Shown here piece by piece: positions 7,325-16,467 of a stretch of 33,650 nucleotides of DNA. Positions within the stretch are counted from its first letter, which is position 1. Each line of letters begins with the position of its first letter. Location of the stretch: NCBI GenBank assembly GCA_021811805.1, contig JAKAQA010000005.1:1-33650 (forward strand). The letters are read 5' to 3'. The DNA is from a bacterium (lineage in GTDB: Bacteria > SZUA-79 > Acidulodesulfobacterales > Acidulodesulfobacteraceae). A program made the translations under genes and the position numbers. The notes under the pieces were generated by a model. That model was not told the origin of the DNA. It did no database searches and saw nothing but the letters and a program-made list of their open reading frames with translations.

Positions 7325-8428
7325 TTATATTGTTTGGCATTCTAAAGACTCGAATATTCTGTCTTTTAATAAGTTTATGTTTTCGCCTGTTTTAGCGGAT
7401 ACGGCGACGGCCGGCTTTCCGGTCAGCGTTTCGAATTTAGTCGATAAAAAATCGACCTGTTCGTGAGATAAAAGGTCTATTTTGTTTAAAACGGTAATTA
7501 TTTTTTTATCTTCCGCCCCTAGTTCGTCCAATATTTTTACTACTTCCTCATATTTGCCCGCCGCATCGCTTTGAACCGGGTCTATTACGTGTATTAATAA
7601 ATCGGAATGAACCGTTTCCTCTAGAGTGGCTTTAAAAGATTCTACCAAAAAAAGCGGCAGGTTTTGAATAAACCCTACTGTGTCCGATATTATAACTTTT
7701 TTTCTGCCGGCGGTATCGTAAATAGAAGCCATTTTCGTGCCCAAAGTGGCGAAAAGCTTGTCTTCTCCCGCATCTCCCCTGCCGGTTAATCTCTTCATGA
7801 GCGTAGTTTTTCCGGAATTAGTATAACCGACTATAGCGGCAGTATGAAGCCCCTGCTTGCTCCTTTTATATCTGTGCAAACGCCTTGTTTTCTCCGAAAG
7901 TTTTAATTTTTCCTTTATATAGCCTATGCGCTGCCTTATTTTTCTTCTGTCTATTTCCAGCTTCGTTTCGCCCGGACCTCTCGTTCCTATGCCCGCTCCG
8001 GTTCTCGAAAGCATTATGCCGGCGCCTTTAAGCCGCGGAAGCATATAATTGAACATAGCAAGTTCTACCTGATGCCTGCTTTCCGCCGTCCTTGCGTGTA
8101 CGGCAAATATGTCTAATATAAGCCTCGTCCTGTCGATAACGTTTAAATCGAAATACTCCGAAAGATTGCTTTCCTGGGCGGGGCTTAAAGAGGCGTCTAT
8201 TATAACTATATCCGCATTTTCCGAAACGGCGAGCTCTTTTATGTCTTCGAGCATGCCCCTGGAAAGATAATACGCCGGGTCTATTTTTTTTATATTTTTT
8301 AAAATTTTGAAGGCGTTTTTAGCGCCCGCCGTTTCGGAAAGCATAGAAAGCTCTTCAAGCGAATCCTTGCTTTTCTCCCTGTCCGAGCCTGGGTTATTTA
8401 TACCGATAAGCAGGGCTCTCTGGGTCAT
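7325..8428 (-). CDS. hflX: GTPase HflX (ribosome splitting/rescue)
   Basis: HflX binds the 50S subunit and splits stalled or hibernating ribosomes. The protein has 367 residues: an N-terminal HflX domain (about 1-190) with the conserved TRGPGETKLE segment (149-158), then a G domain with G1 GYTNSGKTT (201-209), G3 DTVGF (249-253), G4 NKID (315-318) and G5 SAK (344-346). G1 differs slightly from the usual GYTNAGKST. More striking, the switch I segment, normally TLDPTTR, reads TLGTKMA (about 228-234), so the usual G2 threonines are missing or shifted. The start codon overlaps the miaA stop by 4 nt (ATGA), the classic miaA-hflX neighbourhood. Confidence 0.94.
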   Translation of the reverse strand: MTQRALLIGINNPGSDREKSKDSLEELSMLSETAGAKNAFKILKNIKKIDPAYYLSRGMLEDIKELAVSENADIVIIDASLSPAQESNLSEYFDLNVIDRTRLILDIFAVHARTAESRHQVELAMFNYMLPRLKGAGIMLSRTGAGIGTRGPGETKLEIDRRKIRQRIGYIKEKLKLSEKTRRLHRYKRSKQGLHTAAIVGYTNSGKTTLMKRLTGRGDAGEDKLFATLGTKMASIYDTAGRKKVIISDTVGFIQNLPLFLVESFKATLEETVHSDLLIHVIDPVQSDAAGKYEEVVKILDELGAEDKKIITVLNKIDLLSHEQVDFLSTKFETLTGKPAVAVSAKTGENINLLKDRIFESLECQTI

Positions 8429-9357
8429 TTTAAAAAACCTTCTATGGTCTTTGCCGCAAAAGCGAGCTTTTTATTTAAATCCGTAAAATTAACCTCGATT
8501 ACATTTTCAGCCTTTTTAAAAAAGGTGGCCTGCCTTTTTGCATATTTTACCGTAGAAGAAACAATTTTTAAATATAAATCGCCTTCCGTATTAATTTCTT
8601 TATTCAGGAACATTAAAGACTCTCTGTATCCTATACTTTTGAAAGGCTTTAAATCCGGTTTATATCCCAATTTTAAAATACTTTCCGTTTCGTCCGTTAA
8701 ACCTTTTTCTAAAATGAGCCGCGTCCTTTTCATTATACACGATTTCAGATAATCCCTCCCGGGATTTAAGTTAAAATAAATATAATCGTACAAAGGACTG
8801 CCGAAAGGATTTTGAGCCAAATAATATGAAAGAGGGCGTCCGGTAGCCGAATACACCTCATAAGCCCTCGTTATTCTCTGACTATCGTATTCCGATATTT
8901 TTTCGGCGTATTCGGGGTCGAATTCTTTCAGCTTTTCATATGCAGCCGGAGCGCCTATTTCTTTGATTAATTCGACCGCCCTTTTCCTGAAAACGGCTTT
9001 ATCTATTTCCGGAACGGGAGAGAGTCCGTAAATTAAAGACTTTATATAAAGCCCCGTTCCTCCGGTGAAAAGCGGTATTTTACCTTTCGACGTTATTTCT
9101 TCGATTAATCCAGCCGCATCTTCCGAAAACATCCGAGCATTATATTCTTCGTCGGGGTCTTTAATGTCTATGAGATGATGCTTTACCGCCGCTCTTGCTT
9201 CATTATCCGGTTTTGCGGTACCGATATCGAAATACCTGTAAAAACACATCGAATCGAAATTTACTATTTCGAGCGGGAACAGCTTCGACAGTTTGACCGA
9301 CATTTCGGTTTTTCCGGAGCAGGTAGCGCCTCCTATAACTATGATTTTTTTCAACAT
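8425..9357 (-). CDS. miaA: tRNA dimethylallyltransferase MiaA
   Basis: Transfers a dimethylallyl group from DMAPP to A37 of tRNAs reading UNN codons. The 310-residue length is normal. P-loop GATCSGKT is at 10-17, the FDSM...DIGTAKP substrate region at 34-50, and TGGTGLYIKSL at about 98-108. The usual DSMQVYRG reads DSMCFYRY here; this position also varies in other MiaA proteins, so activity is expected. No strong Shine-Dalgarno adjoins the ATG, but AAGGGCGC lies about 14 nt upstream. It follows pgi by 20 nt and overlaps hflX by 4 nt. IspH, in the same gene run, makes DMAPP, the co-substrate. Confidence 0.95.
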   Translation of the reverse strand: MLKKIIVIGGATCSGKTEMSVKLSKLFPLEIVNFDSMCFYRYFDIGTAKPDNEARAAVKHHLIDIKDPDEEYNARMFSEDAAGLIEEITSKGKIPLFTGGTGLYIKSLIYGLSPVPEIDKAVFRKRAVELIKEIGAPAAYEKLKEFDPEYAEKISEYDSQRITRAYEVYSATGRPLSYYLAQNPFGSPLYDYIYFNLNPGRDYLKSCIMKRTRLILEKGLTDETESILKLGYKPDLKPFKSIGYRESLMFLNKEINTEGDLYLKIVSSTVKYAKRQATFFKKAENVIEVNFTDLNKKLAFAAKTIEGFLK

Positions 9358-9377
9358 AAATTAACTAAGCGCCCTTA

Positions 9378-10736
9378 TTAATAATGCATATCCGGTATTT
9401 CGTTAAGCCTTTTTAATTCTTCGGACTCTTTCGATAATGAATCGTCTTTCCTGCCCATCAGCAGATAGGCGAATTTTTTTCCTTTTTCCACGCCGGGCTG
9501 GTCGAATGGATTTATTTTTAAAAGCTTCCCGAGAACCGCCACCGCCTCCATGCACATGAAAGAAAGCTCTCCCATGCTGAATTCGTCTATTTTATCCAAA
9601 GTAATCCTGAAAGACGGTCTTTTATTTATAGCGAGAGCAAGTTCTACCCCTTTTAATTCGTTAATAAGAATATCGGACAGTCTTTTGCCGTTCAAATAAT
9701 CGAATTCTTTAAATCCGCTTGAATTAACCGTAAAATCGCTCCCAGTATCTTTAAGGCAGAAAAATCCTATTAGTTTGTCCTGCGGACCCTGCATATAGAG
9801 CTGAAGCTGGGAATGCTGGTCGGTAGCCCCTACCGCCGGAACCGGAGTAGGAGAAACAAGGTCTTTCCCGAGGCTTTCGGCAAAAAGCTGCCTGAACCAT
9901 CTCGAAAACTCTCTGAGATAATCGCTGTAAACAAACGGGACGAATATATTTCGATTTTTTTTTGCGTAAAAAAGATATATTACGGCGGCCATAGTATAAA
10001 CGGGGTTATTTTCAAAAACTCCTTTGTTCAGCATGCCATCCCTGTAAGATATTGCTCCGCGAAGAAATTTTTCTATGTCGAACCCCATAATATAAGCCGG
10101 AAAAAGGGTGCCCGCCGTGGTAATAGAATATCTGCCCCCCACGTTTTTGGCTATATCCAGAACGGCTATGCCGTTTTCATCGGCGTAACGCCTCAAAAAT
10201 CCGCTTTGCCTGTCGGTGATAAAAATTAAGTTATCCCTGTAGTTTTTAACGGCTTTTTCAAGCAGCTCCTTGATAATAAAAAACTGCGCCACGACCTCGA
10301 TAGTATCGGCGGATTTCGTTACGAAACAGAATACCGTCTTTTTAATATCTATGCATTCTATATTTTTTTTTATATATAAAGGGTCTATATTTTCAGAAAA
10401 TATAACGTTAATTCCCCTGTTCTTTTCCGCTCCGCTCCGCATTCCGCCGAGCGCTTCTTTTAAAAAAATCGCGCCGAGGGAAGAGCCGCCCATTCCCAAA
10501 ACATACAAGGTCTTAATATCTTTAGAAAATAACTTTTCGGCCGATGTTTTAATATCGCTTACCATGCCGATATTGGATATTTCATCGTAAAATCCGACCT
10601 CTCCGCTGCGCCTGAGTTCGTTAAGACTTCTTCTTGCCGCGACGAGCTCCCTTTCGAAAGATTTTATTTCGGATTCTTCAAATCCGTTTTCTTCTATAGC
10701 AGACTCTAAAACATATTTAAAATTAAATTCTATCAT
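9378..10736 (-). CDS. pgi: Glucose-6-phosphate isomerase
   Basis: Interconverts glucose-6-P and fructose-6-P in glycolysis/gluconeogenesis. At 452 residues it belongs to the short bacterial form. Two SIS folds carry GMGGSSLGA (about 81-89), a phosphate-binding loop TKSADT (usually SKSxxT), GGRYSITTAG, FAESLGK with the catalytic Glu, GATDQHSQLQLYMQGPQDK with the catalytic His, and the C-terminal NPFDQPGVEKGK with the active-site Lys. All catalytic groups are present. A strong GGAGG site lies directly before the ATG. It sits between cca (22 nt) and miaA (20 nt), which are not metabolic partners; this is simple co-transcription. Confidence 0.95.
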   Translation of the reverse strand: MIEFNFKYVLESAIEENGFEESEIKSFERELVAARRSLNELRRSGEVGFYDEISNIGMVSDIKTSAEKLFSKDIKTLYVLGMGGSSLGAIFLKEALGGMRSGAEKNRGINVIFSENIDPLYIKKNIECIDIKKTVFCFVTKSADTIEVVAQFFIIKELLEKAVKNYRDNLIFITDRQSGFLRRYADENGIAVLDIAKNVGGRYSITTAGTLFPAYIMGFDIEKFLRGAISYRDGMLNKGVFENNPVYTMAAVIYLFYAKKNRNIFVPFVYSDYLREFSRWFRQLFAESLGKDLVSPTPVPAVGATDQHSQLQLYMQGPQDKLIGFFCLKDTGSDFTVNSSGFKEFDYLNGKRLSDILINELKGVELALAINKRPSFRITLDKIDEFSMGELSFMCMEAVAVLGKLLKINPFDQPGVEKGKKFAYLLMGRKDDSLSKESEELKRLNEIPDMHY

Positions 10737-10758
10737 CTTTCCTCCGCCCTCCGTCGTT

Positions 10759-12189
10759 TTAATTTTTAAAATAGTTATTTTTTATATATGCTAATTCGTC
10801 TTTTCTGGATTTAAGCCCGCCTTCTATTTTCAACAATCTGATTTCGTTTAATATTTTGCCGCATAAAGGCCCTTCGCATATGCCCATAGACTTAATATCG
10901 TGCCCGTTTAAATAAGGCTTTATAAATATTATTTTATTCAAATATCTTACTATGATTCTTCTGAAACTAAAATCCGCTTTATCCCTGCCGCAGTCTTCGA
11001 ACAGATAAAATAAAATGCTTTTTGCGTCTATTTTATTAAGTTTATCATATATTCCGGCATTGTTTGCCTTTAAATTATTTATTTTCTTCATATCCGAATA
11101 TATAGTTTTAAGCGTTTTTTCGATTTTCCGGCCCATATTTAACCTTTCGACGGCTTTGTTTAATTCGCCGCCGTCCAAACCGTAAAAAATTTCCGCCGTA
11201 TAAAACGTATTTACGTCTAAACCTTTGCAAACCTTCCTCAATTTGTTTACTTTATCCTGTTCGTTAAAATATGCGGAAATTTTTTTAAAAACTATTTTAT
11301 TTTTTTTTCCGAACTTCAATTTGCCGTAAATCGAACCTAGAATATTTAATTTGTCTAACCTTTCAAAGTATATCTCCGGTTTTTTTTCTTTCAGCATAAG
11401 ATATAATTCGGCGGTTATTCTTTTGCCGGAAATACCGTCTAAAATATTTTTATCTAAAGCGGTTTTCATCAGTTTTAGCGTGCCGCCGTCTATCCGAAAG
11501 CCGAGCCTTTTTTCGAACCTGACGGCTCTGAACATTCTCGTAGGGTCGTCTATAAAACTTAACGCATGCATTACCCTTATTTTTTTATTTAATATATCGC
11601 CTATTCCTGAAGAATAATCGTAAATCTTTAGAAAATCTTTGCTGTCGATTGAAAAAGATACGGTATTTACAGTAAAGTCTCTTCTGCGGATATCGTCTTT
11701 AAGTCCCGCCGACGCGGTATTCACCTCGGGCAGCATGCCGGGTTTTTTATAGAACTCGGTCCTTAAAGAAGCAAGGTCGAGCTTAAGGGGTATCCCGTTT
11801 ACTAAGAATTCCAAGGAAGCCGTTCCGAACCTTTTATGTATTTTTAAATAATTTAATTTAAAATTTAAATTCTTATTTTCTTTTATTAAGCAGGCAAGTT
11901 TTTCTGCGGAACCGCGGACGGCGATATCTAAATCGAGAAAGCGGGAATTCGATTCAAAAACTCTGGAAGACTTAAATTTACTTGAGGTTTCGGGGTTAGA
12001 TTTTAAAATATATATTATAATGTCTCTGGGAAAACCGCCTATCAAAAAAGCGCCTAAACCGGCATTCCCGGAAATAATGCCTATTTCTTTAAGTAAATCC
12101 AGCGCCGTTATTCCGTATCCGTATTCGTCTAAAATTTCGGCTGAAGCCCGTTCGATTGAATTTTTTTCAAATTCCGCCAAACCGGTCAT
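10759..12189 (-). CDS. cca: tRNA nucleotidyltransferase / poly(A) polymerase family (class II)
   Basis: Adds the 3' CCA (or part of it) to tRNA, or A tails to RNA. The 476-residue protein has the class II nucleotidyltransferase signatures: GGFPRD (51-56; the usual form is GGxVRD), metal-binding LDLD (85-88), RRDFTVN (169-175) and DDPTRMFRAVRF (214-225), followed by a helical, lysine-rich C-terminal half. Motifs alone do not separate full CCA-adding, CC-adding, A-adding and poly(A) polymerase enzymes, so the symbol is provisional. About 50 residues precede the GG motif, longer than usual. The start overlaps the lapA-like gene's stop by 4 nt (ATGA), and pgi follows after 22 nt. Confidence 0.85.
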   Translation of the reverse strand: MTGLAEFEKNSIERASAEILDEYGYGITALDLLKEIGIISGNAGLGAFLIGGFPRDIIIYILKSNPETSSKFKSSRVFESNSRFLDLDIAVRGSAEKLACLIKENKNLNFKLNYLKIHKRFGTASLEFLVNGIPLKLDLASLRTEFYKKPGMLPEVNTASAGLKDDIRRRDFTVNTVSFSIDSKDFLKIYDYSSGIGDILNKKIRVMHALSFIDDPTRMFRAVRFEKRLGFRIDGGTLKLMKTALDKNILDGISGKRITAELYLMLKEKKPEIYFERLDKLNILGSIYGKLKFGKKNKIVFKKISAYFNEQDKVNKLRKVCKGLDVNTFYTAEIFYGLDGGELNKAVERLNMGRKIEKTLKTIYSDMKKINNLKANNAGIYDKLNKIDAKSILFYLFEDCGRDKADFSFRRIIVRYLNKIIFIKPYLNGHDIKSMGICEGPLCGKILNEIRLLKIEGGLKSRKDELAYIKNNYFKN

Positions 12190-12431
12190 ATTTTTTCTTT
12201 TTCGTTCTTCGTTTTTAATTCTCTTTTTATCTTATAAACGGCATAAAAATGATATATTAAACCGATAAATATGCCTATTATCGCGGAAGAAAAAACTATA
12301 ACGGATATAGGAAGGTCGATTGACCGGAATCCTAAAAATTTTACGCTGACAAGCTGAGGATTTTCTGCCGTGAAGATTAAAACTGCGGCTATAAAAACTA
12401 CCAAAAGAACGAGGTTTATATATTTAACCAT
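12186..12431 (-). CDS. LapA-domain (DUF1049) inner-membrane protein
   Basis: An 81-residue protein with two membrane helices (about 5-22 and 41-64) separated by the hallmark segment TAENPQLVSVKFLGF, then a lysine/glutamate-rich cytoplasmic tail. This is the LapA/DUF1049 architecture; in E. coli LapA (YciS) works with LapB in controlling LPS synthesis through LpxC turnover. No LapB partner is present here, so only the family assignment is secure. GAGG precedes the ATG. It overlaps cca by 4 nt. Confidence 0.85.
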   Translation of the reverse strand: MVKYINLVLLVVFIAAVLIFTAENPQLVSVKFLGFRSIDLPISVIVFSSAIIGIFIGLIYHFYAVYKIKRELKTKNEKEKI

Positions 12432-12444
12432 TTATATGCGCCTC

Positions 12445-12930
12445 TTAAAGTATTATATTTTTAAAATCGCCGGATAATTTATTATATGTATCGTCGAGTA
12501 TTTCCGAGACGACCCTTAGTTCTGAACAAACCGTATAAAAACTAACGTCGCCTTCCCACCTCGGTATTATATGAAAATGCAAATGCTTTTCAATGCCGGC
12601 TCCGGCCGCTTTCCCTAGATTCAGTCCTACGTTTATAGCGTCGCACCTGTAAACTTTTTTTAAAATATCGCAGCTTAAAGACAGGAGCTTCATTATTTCG
12701 GCTCCGGTTTCGTAAGAAAGCCCGTTAAGCTCTCTAACGTGGGCATAGGGTATGACCAAAAGATGCCCGCAGTTATAGGGAAAAGTATTTAATTTTACGT
12801 ATGAATATTTTCCTTTGAAAAGAACGTATTTGTCTTCGTAACATTTGCTGTCTTCGCAAAAAACGCACTCTTCTTTAGATTTGTCTTTTACTAAATAGTC
12901 CATACGCCACGGTGCATAAATAATTTCCAT
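12445..12930 (-). CDS. HIT-family nucleotide hydrolase/phosphorylase
   Basis: A 161-residue cytoplasmic histidine-triad protein acting on nucleoside polyphosphates or AMP conjugates. It starts with the APWRMDYL segment and a CVFC pair (22-25) found in the Ap4A-phosphorylase-like HIT branch. NTFPYNCGHLLVIP lies at about 48-61, and the catalytic triad motif HLHFHIIPRW at 116-125 provides the nucleophilic His. The exact substrate is not deducible. It lies 24 nt after sppA and 13 nt before the lapA-like gene, inside the long operon. Confidence 0.9.
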   Translation of the reverse strand: MEIIYAPWRMDYLVKDKSKEECVFCEDSKCYEDKYVLFKGKYSYVKLNTFPYNCGHLLVIPYAHVRELNGLSYETGAEIMKLLSLSCDILKKVYRCDAINVGLNLGKAAGAGIEKHLHFHIIPRWEGDVSFYTVCSELRVVSEILDDTYNKLSGDFKNIIL

Positions 12931-12954
12931 ACGACATCTTTTAAATTAAATTTT

Positions 12955-13881
12955 TTAAAAATCTAACCGCATATTGTTGTACGAAACAAGCCCGCCGTCT
13001 TTAAAAAAAGAAGTTCCTCCGATATTATCGACGAAAGACTTAACCGCTCTTTTTATAAAGGATTGAAATAAGTCGGAACGTTTTTTGACGGGATATATTA
13101 AAGTGGCTTTGCCCTTGATTCCGGCTAATTTTTGGGCAAGTTTAACCGCGTCCTGAAAATCGCCGAGTTTATCCACGAGACGATATTTCAGCGCCTGCTG
13201 TCCCGAATATACCATTCCGTTTGCAAGCTTTTTTACATATGAAATTTTTAGGTTCCTGCCTTTTGCAACGGCCTCCACAAACTGTCCGTAAACGTTCATC
13301 ACAACGCCCTGCATTTTTTTTCTCTGTATAGGGGTCATTTTTTTAAACGGAGTCCCAATGTCTTTATAAGGTCCGCTGACTATATAGTTATAAGACACGC
13401 CGACTTTTTTCATAAGTTTATATACGTTCGGCATTTCCATTATCACTCCGATAGAACCGGTCAGCGTTCCCGGCTCGGCTACTATTTTGTCGGCTGCAGA
13501 AGATATGTAATACGCGCCGGATGCCGCCACTGAATTCATAGACACCACTATTTTCTTATGCTTTCTGAATTTCATCAACTGTTCGTATATCGCCTGAGAA
13601 GGGGCTACCTCTCCGCCGGGCGAATTTACCCTGATTACTATCGCTTTGACGTTGCCGTCCCGCTTATAGTGGTTCAAAAGCCGCACGAAACCGGACGAAC
13701 TCGTTATCGCGCCGTTAAGATTTATTATACCCACGGCATAACGGGATGAACCCCTGACGACGCTATAGTTTGATTTCGACTGAAATTTAAATAGTATCAG
13801 GTATATAAAAATACCGAATATTCCTATAAATACTATCAAAAAAAGCAGTCCGCTTAAAAAAGGGTGTTTATTCATGCTCAT
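12955..13881 (-). CDS. sppA: Signal peptide peptidase SppA (short form, peptidase S49)
   Basis: A membrane-bound serine protease that degrades cleaved signal peptides. The 308-residue protein has one N-terminal transmembrane anchor (about 8-31) and a single S49 domain, the short form that assembles as a homo-oligomer. The catalytic Ser-Lys dyad is visible: S121 in SVAASGAYY and K173 in SGPYKDIGTPF; VNSPGG at 85-90 is also conserved. The ATG overlaps the S1 gene stop (ATGA); a second ATG two codons on is possible. The rpsA-sppA pairing is common in deltaproteobacteria. Confidence 0.94.
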   Translation of the reverse strand: MSMNKHPFLSGLLFLIVFIGIFGIFIYLILFKFQSKSNYSVVRGSSRYAVGIINLNGAITSSSGFVRLLNHYKRDGNVKAIVIRVNSPGGEVAPSQAIYEQLMKFRKHKKIVVSMNSVAASGAYYISSAADKIVAEPGTLTGSIGVIMEMPNVYKLMKKVGVSYNYIVSGPYKDIGTPFKKMTPIQRKKMQGVVMNVYGQFVEAVAKGRNLKISYVKKLANGMVYSGQQALKYRLVDKLGDFQDAVKLAQKLAGIKGKATLIYPVKKRSDLFQSFIKRAVKSFVDNIGGTSFFKDGGLVSYNNMRLDF

Positions 13882-15506
13882 AATTTATTCTGGTCAACGT
13901 TAATAAGGGACAGCCCTATTTTTTGTTCGTCGCCGTCAAGCATTATTATTTCCGCATTTATTTGCGACCCTGCGGATACGTTGTTTTCTTCTATGAAATT
14001 TTCCGGAATTTTTGAATTATGAATCAGACCTTCTATGCCTTCTTCAAGCAGGACGAATATTCCGAATTCCGTAATATTGGATACCGTCCCCGTTATAACC
14101 GAACCTGCCGTATATTTATCTTTAATATGCGACCACGGGCTCTCGGTAAGCTGTTTTATTCCCAGATATATTCTCTGCTTTTCTTCGTCTATGCTTAATA
14201 CTACCGCTTTGATTTTCTCTCCGGTTTTAAACAACTCGTTCGGGTGCTTCGTTCTTTTCGTCCATGAAAAATCGTTTTGTTTGATATAGCCTTCCAGATT
14301 TTCCTCTAATTCCACCGAAACTCCGAATTCGTATATATTTTTAACTGCGCCTTCGACGACTTTGCCTACGGGATATTTATCCTTTAATAAATTCCAAGGG
14401 CTTTCCGTAAGCCTTTTCAGGCTGAGCGATAATTTTCTGGCTTCAGGCTCTATGCTTAATATAGATGCCTTTACTCTCTGTCCCTTGGTCAAAAACGTTT
14501 TAGGGTCGATATGCTTTTTTTCCCATGTCATTTCAGACAAGTGAATAAGCCCTTCTATGTCGTCGTCAAGTTCCACGAATGCGCCGTAATCCGTAATATT
14601 TATAATGACGCCTTCAATTATATCCCCCGGTTTGTGCCTGTCGGCTATATTCTGCCACGGGTCGTCGAAAAGCTGTTTATAGCCTAACGAAACCCTGCGT
14701 TTTTCTTCATCGTATTTAATAACTTTAACGTTTATTTTCTGTCCGAGATTTAAAATTTCCGAAGGGTGCGATATTCTTTTCCATGATATGTCCGTGATAT
14801 AAATAAGTCCGTCCATACCGCCTAAATCTACAAAAACGCCGTAATCGGTAATATTTTTAACTATTCCCTCCAGCACGTCGCCTTCTTTTATATCGGTTAA
14901 AACATTTTCCTTTAATTTTTTTATTTCGTCTTCTATGACTTTTCTTCTGGATACTATAACGTTGCAGTTTCTTTTATCTACGCTTATAACTTTGAGGTCT
15001 AAAGTCTTTCCCAGAAAAGCGTCGAAATCCTTGGTCAGTTTAACGTCTATCTGTGAACCCGGCAGAAATGCCGTAACTCCGTTCAAATCGACTATCAAGC
15101 CGCCTTTAGTTTTCGCCGCGACGGTCCCCTTTATCAGTTCGTTGCCGTTGCACACGTTTTCTATGTCGTCAAGCGCGTAAACGTTTTTAGCTTTTTCTCT
15201 GGAGCATATTAAATACCCGAGCTTATCGTCGTAGCTCCCTACAAAAACTTCTATAGAACCGCCTATTTCAATAGAAGCAATATCGACGGTTCCGCCGGAT
15301 GATATTTCTTGTATAGTAATTATGCCGTCGGATTTGTCGCCTACATCGACGTAAACATAATCGTTGTCAATATTTAAAATTTTTCCCTGCCTCACGAGCC
15401 CTTTGCTGTTCATGCCTTCATAGGAACCGAGCAGAATCTCAAATTCGGTGGGATTGCCGTCGCCCGCGTTAACGGATTTGAATTGATTGAAACTTTTTTT
15501 TGCCAT
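13878..15506 (-). CDS. rpsA: Ribosomal protein S1 (six S1 domains)
   Basis: Binds mRNA and helps load it on the 30S subunit. Six S1 repeats in tandem are visible, with domain cores starting with G-x-V-x-x-I and containing G-x-F/V-V-x-L, e.g. GIVKNITDYGVFVDLGG (third) and GVIINITDYGAFVELDD (fourth). The first two are more diverged, as in E. coli S1. I start at the ATG at 15504-15506 (MAKKSFNQF, 542 residues) because AGGAGG lies upstream at 15520-15525. An upstream start at 15569 would add 21 residues and overlap ispH. Immediate linkage to ispH and sppA matches the ispH-rpsA neighbourhood of many anaerobes. Confidence 0.93.
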   Translation of the reverse strand: MAKKSFNQFKSVNAGDGNPTEFEILLGSYEGMNSKGLVRQGKILNIDNDYVYVDVGDKSDGIITIQEISSGGTVDIASIEIGGSIEVFVGSYDDKLGYLICSREKAKNVYALDDIENVCNGNELIKGTVAAKTKGGLIVDLNGVTAFLPGSQIDVKLTKDFDAFLGKTLDLKVISVDKRNCNVIVSRRKVIEDEIKKLKENVLTDIKEGDVLEGIVKNITDYGVFVDLGGMDGLIYITDISWKRISHPSEILNLGQKINVKVIKYDEEKRRVSLGYKQLFDDPWQNIADRHKPGDIIEGVIINITDYGAFVELDDDIEGLIHLSEMTWEKKHIDPKTFLTKGQRVKASILSIEPEARKLSLSLKRLTESPWNLLKDKYPVGKVVEGAVKNIYEFGVSVELEENLEGYIKQNDFSWTKRTKHPNELFKTGEKIKAVVLSIDEEKQRIYLGIKQLTESPWSHIKDKYTAGSVITGTVSNITEFGIFVLLEEGIEGLIHNSKIPENFIEENNVSAGSQINAEIIMLDGDEQKIGLSLINVDQNKL

Positions 15507-15561
15507 AAATATATTGCTACCTCCTAAATTTAATAAAACTAATCTACCACATTTAAATAAA

Positions 15562-16434
15562 TTAAGCAAATCTTTTTAACCCGGCTTCGTCTATATCGCG
15601 GACTTTCTTCAAAACCCGCTCTATTATCCAGTCGGGAGTGGATGCTCCAGCGGTTATGCCGACGCTTTCAGCGTTTGCGAACCATTCGGGGTTAACTTCG
15701 CTTTCGGTTTCTATATGATATGTATTAGGCTGAATCTCTTTGCAAATATTTTGCAGTTTATTGGTATTTGCGCTGTTATAGCCCCCTACGACTATCATAA
15801 CGTCGACATTCGAAGCTATAGCTTTAGACTCTTCCTGTTTTATCATAGTGGCGTCGCAAATCGTATCGAAAACAACCGCCCCGTCTTTCGCTATTTTATT
15901 TATTTCTTCTATTACGCGCTTGTAAAAACTTACATCCTGGGTGGTCTGCGAAATTAAAACCAGTTTTTCGGATACCGGAACTTTTTCCAGATCGGCAAGA
16001 TTATTAATCACTAAAAATCTGTCCTTGGAGGCAAAGCTTATCACGCTTTGAACCTCGGGATGGTTTTTGTCTCCGACCATTATTATAAAATAGCCTTTTA
16101 AAGCGGCTTCGTTTATATAATTCTGCGCTTTTTTCACAAAAGGACATGTGGCGTCTATTATTTTTACGCCTTTGGTTTTCAACGCTTTCATAACTTCCGT
16201 TTTAACGCCGTGGGAGCGTATCAACAGAGTATCGAAACAGCCGCAATCGATGTCGTCTATCGGAAATACGCCTTTTTCCTCTAAAGATTTAACCACCTGC
16301 GGATTGTGTATGATAGGCCCTAGAGTATTTAATTTTTCTAACGGCCTGCATTGCTCAGCCGCGTCTAAAGCCATATTAACCGCCCTTTTGACGCCGAAAC
16401 AAAAACCGGCGGAAGGGGCTACTATTATTTTCAT
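15562..16434 (-). CDS. ispH: 4-hydroxy-3-methylbut-2-enyl diphosphate reductase IspH
   Basis: Last step of the MEP isoprenoid pathway, producing IPP and DMAPP with a [4Fe-4S] cluster. The 290-residue protein has the three cluster cysteines C12 (GFCFGVKRA), C97 (DATCPFVKK) and C193 (FDTICDATM), the HPE motif (125-127) with the catalytic Glu, and TAGASTPDW near the end. An AAGGA site precedes the ATG. It is 33 nt downstream of aroA and 55 nt upstream of the chosen rpsA start. The cmk gene that often lies between aroA and ispH in related clusters is absent. Confidence 0.96.
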   Translation of the reverse strand: MKIIVAPSAGFCFGVKRAVNMALDAAEQCRPLEKLNTLGPIIHNPQVVKSLEEKGVFPIDDIDCGCFDTLLIRSHGVKTEVMKALKTKGVKIIDATCPFVKKAQNYINEAALKGYFIIMVGDKNHPEVQSVISFASKDRFLVINNLADLEKVPVSEKLVLISQTTQDVSFYKRVIEEINKIAKDGAVVFDTICDATMIKQEESKAIASNVDVMIVVGGYNSANTNKLQNICKEIQPNTYHIETESEVNPEWFANAESVGITAGASTPDWIIERVLKKVRDIDEAGLKRFA

Positions 16435-16467
16435 TTAGAAATTCCTTGATTTATAATTAAAATATCC

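Noticed and set aside
15507-15569. 21-residue N-terminal extension of ribosomal protein S1
   Set aside because: It would overlap ispH, and AGGAGG precedes the downstream ATG at 15506.
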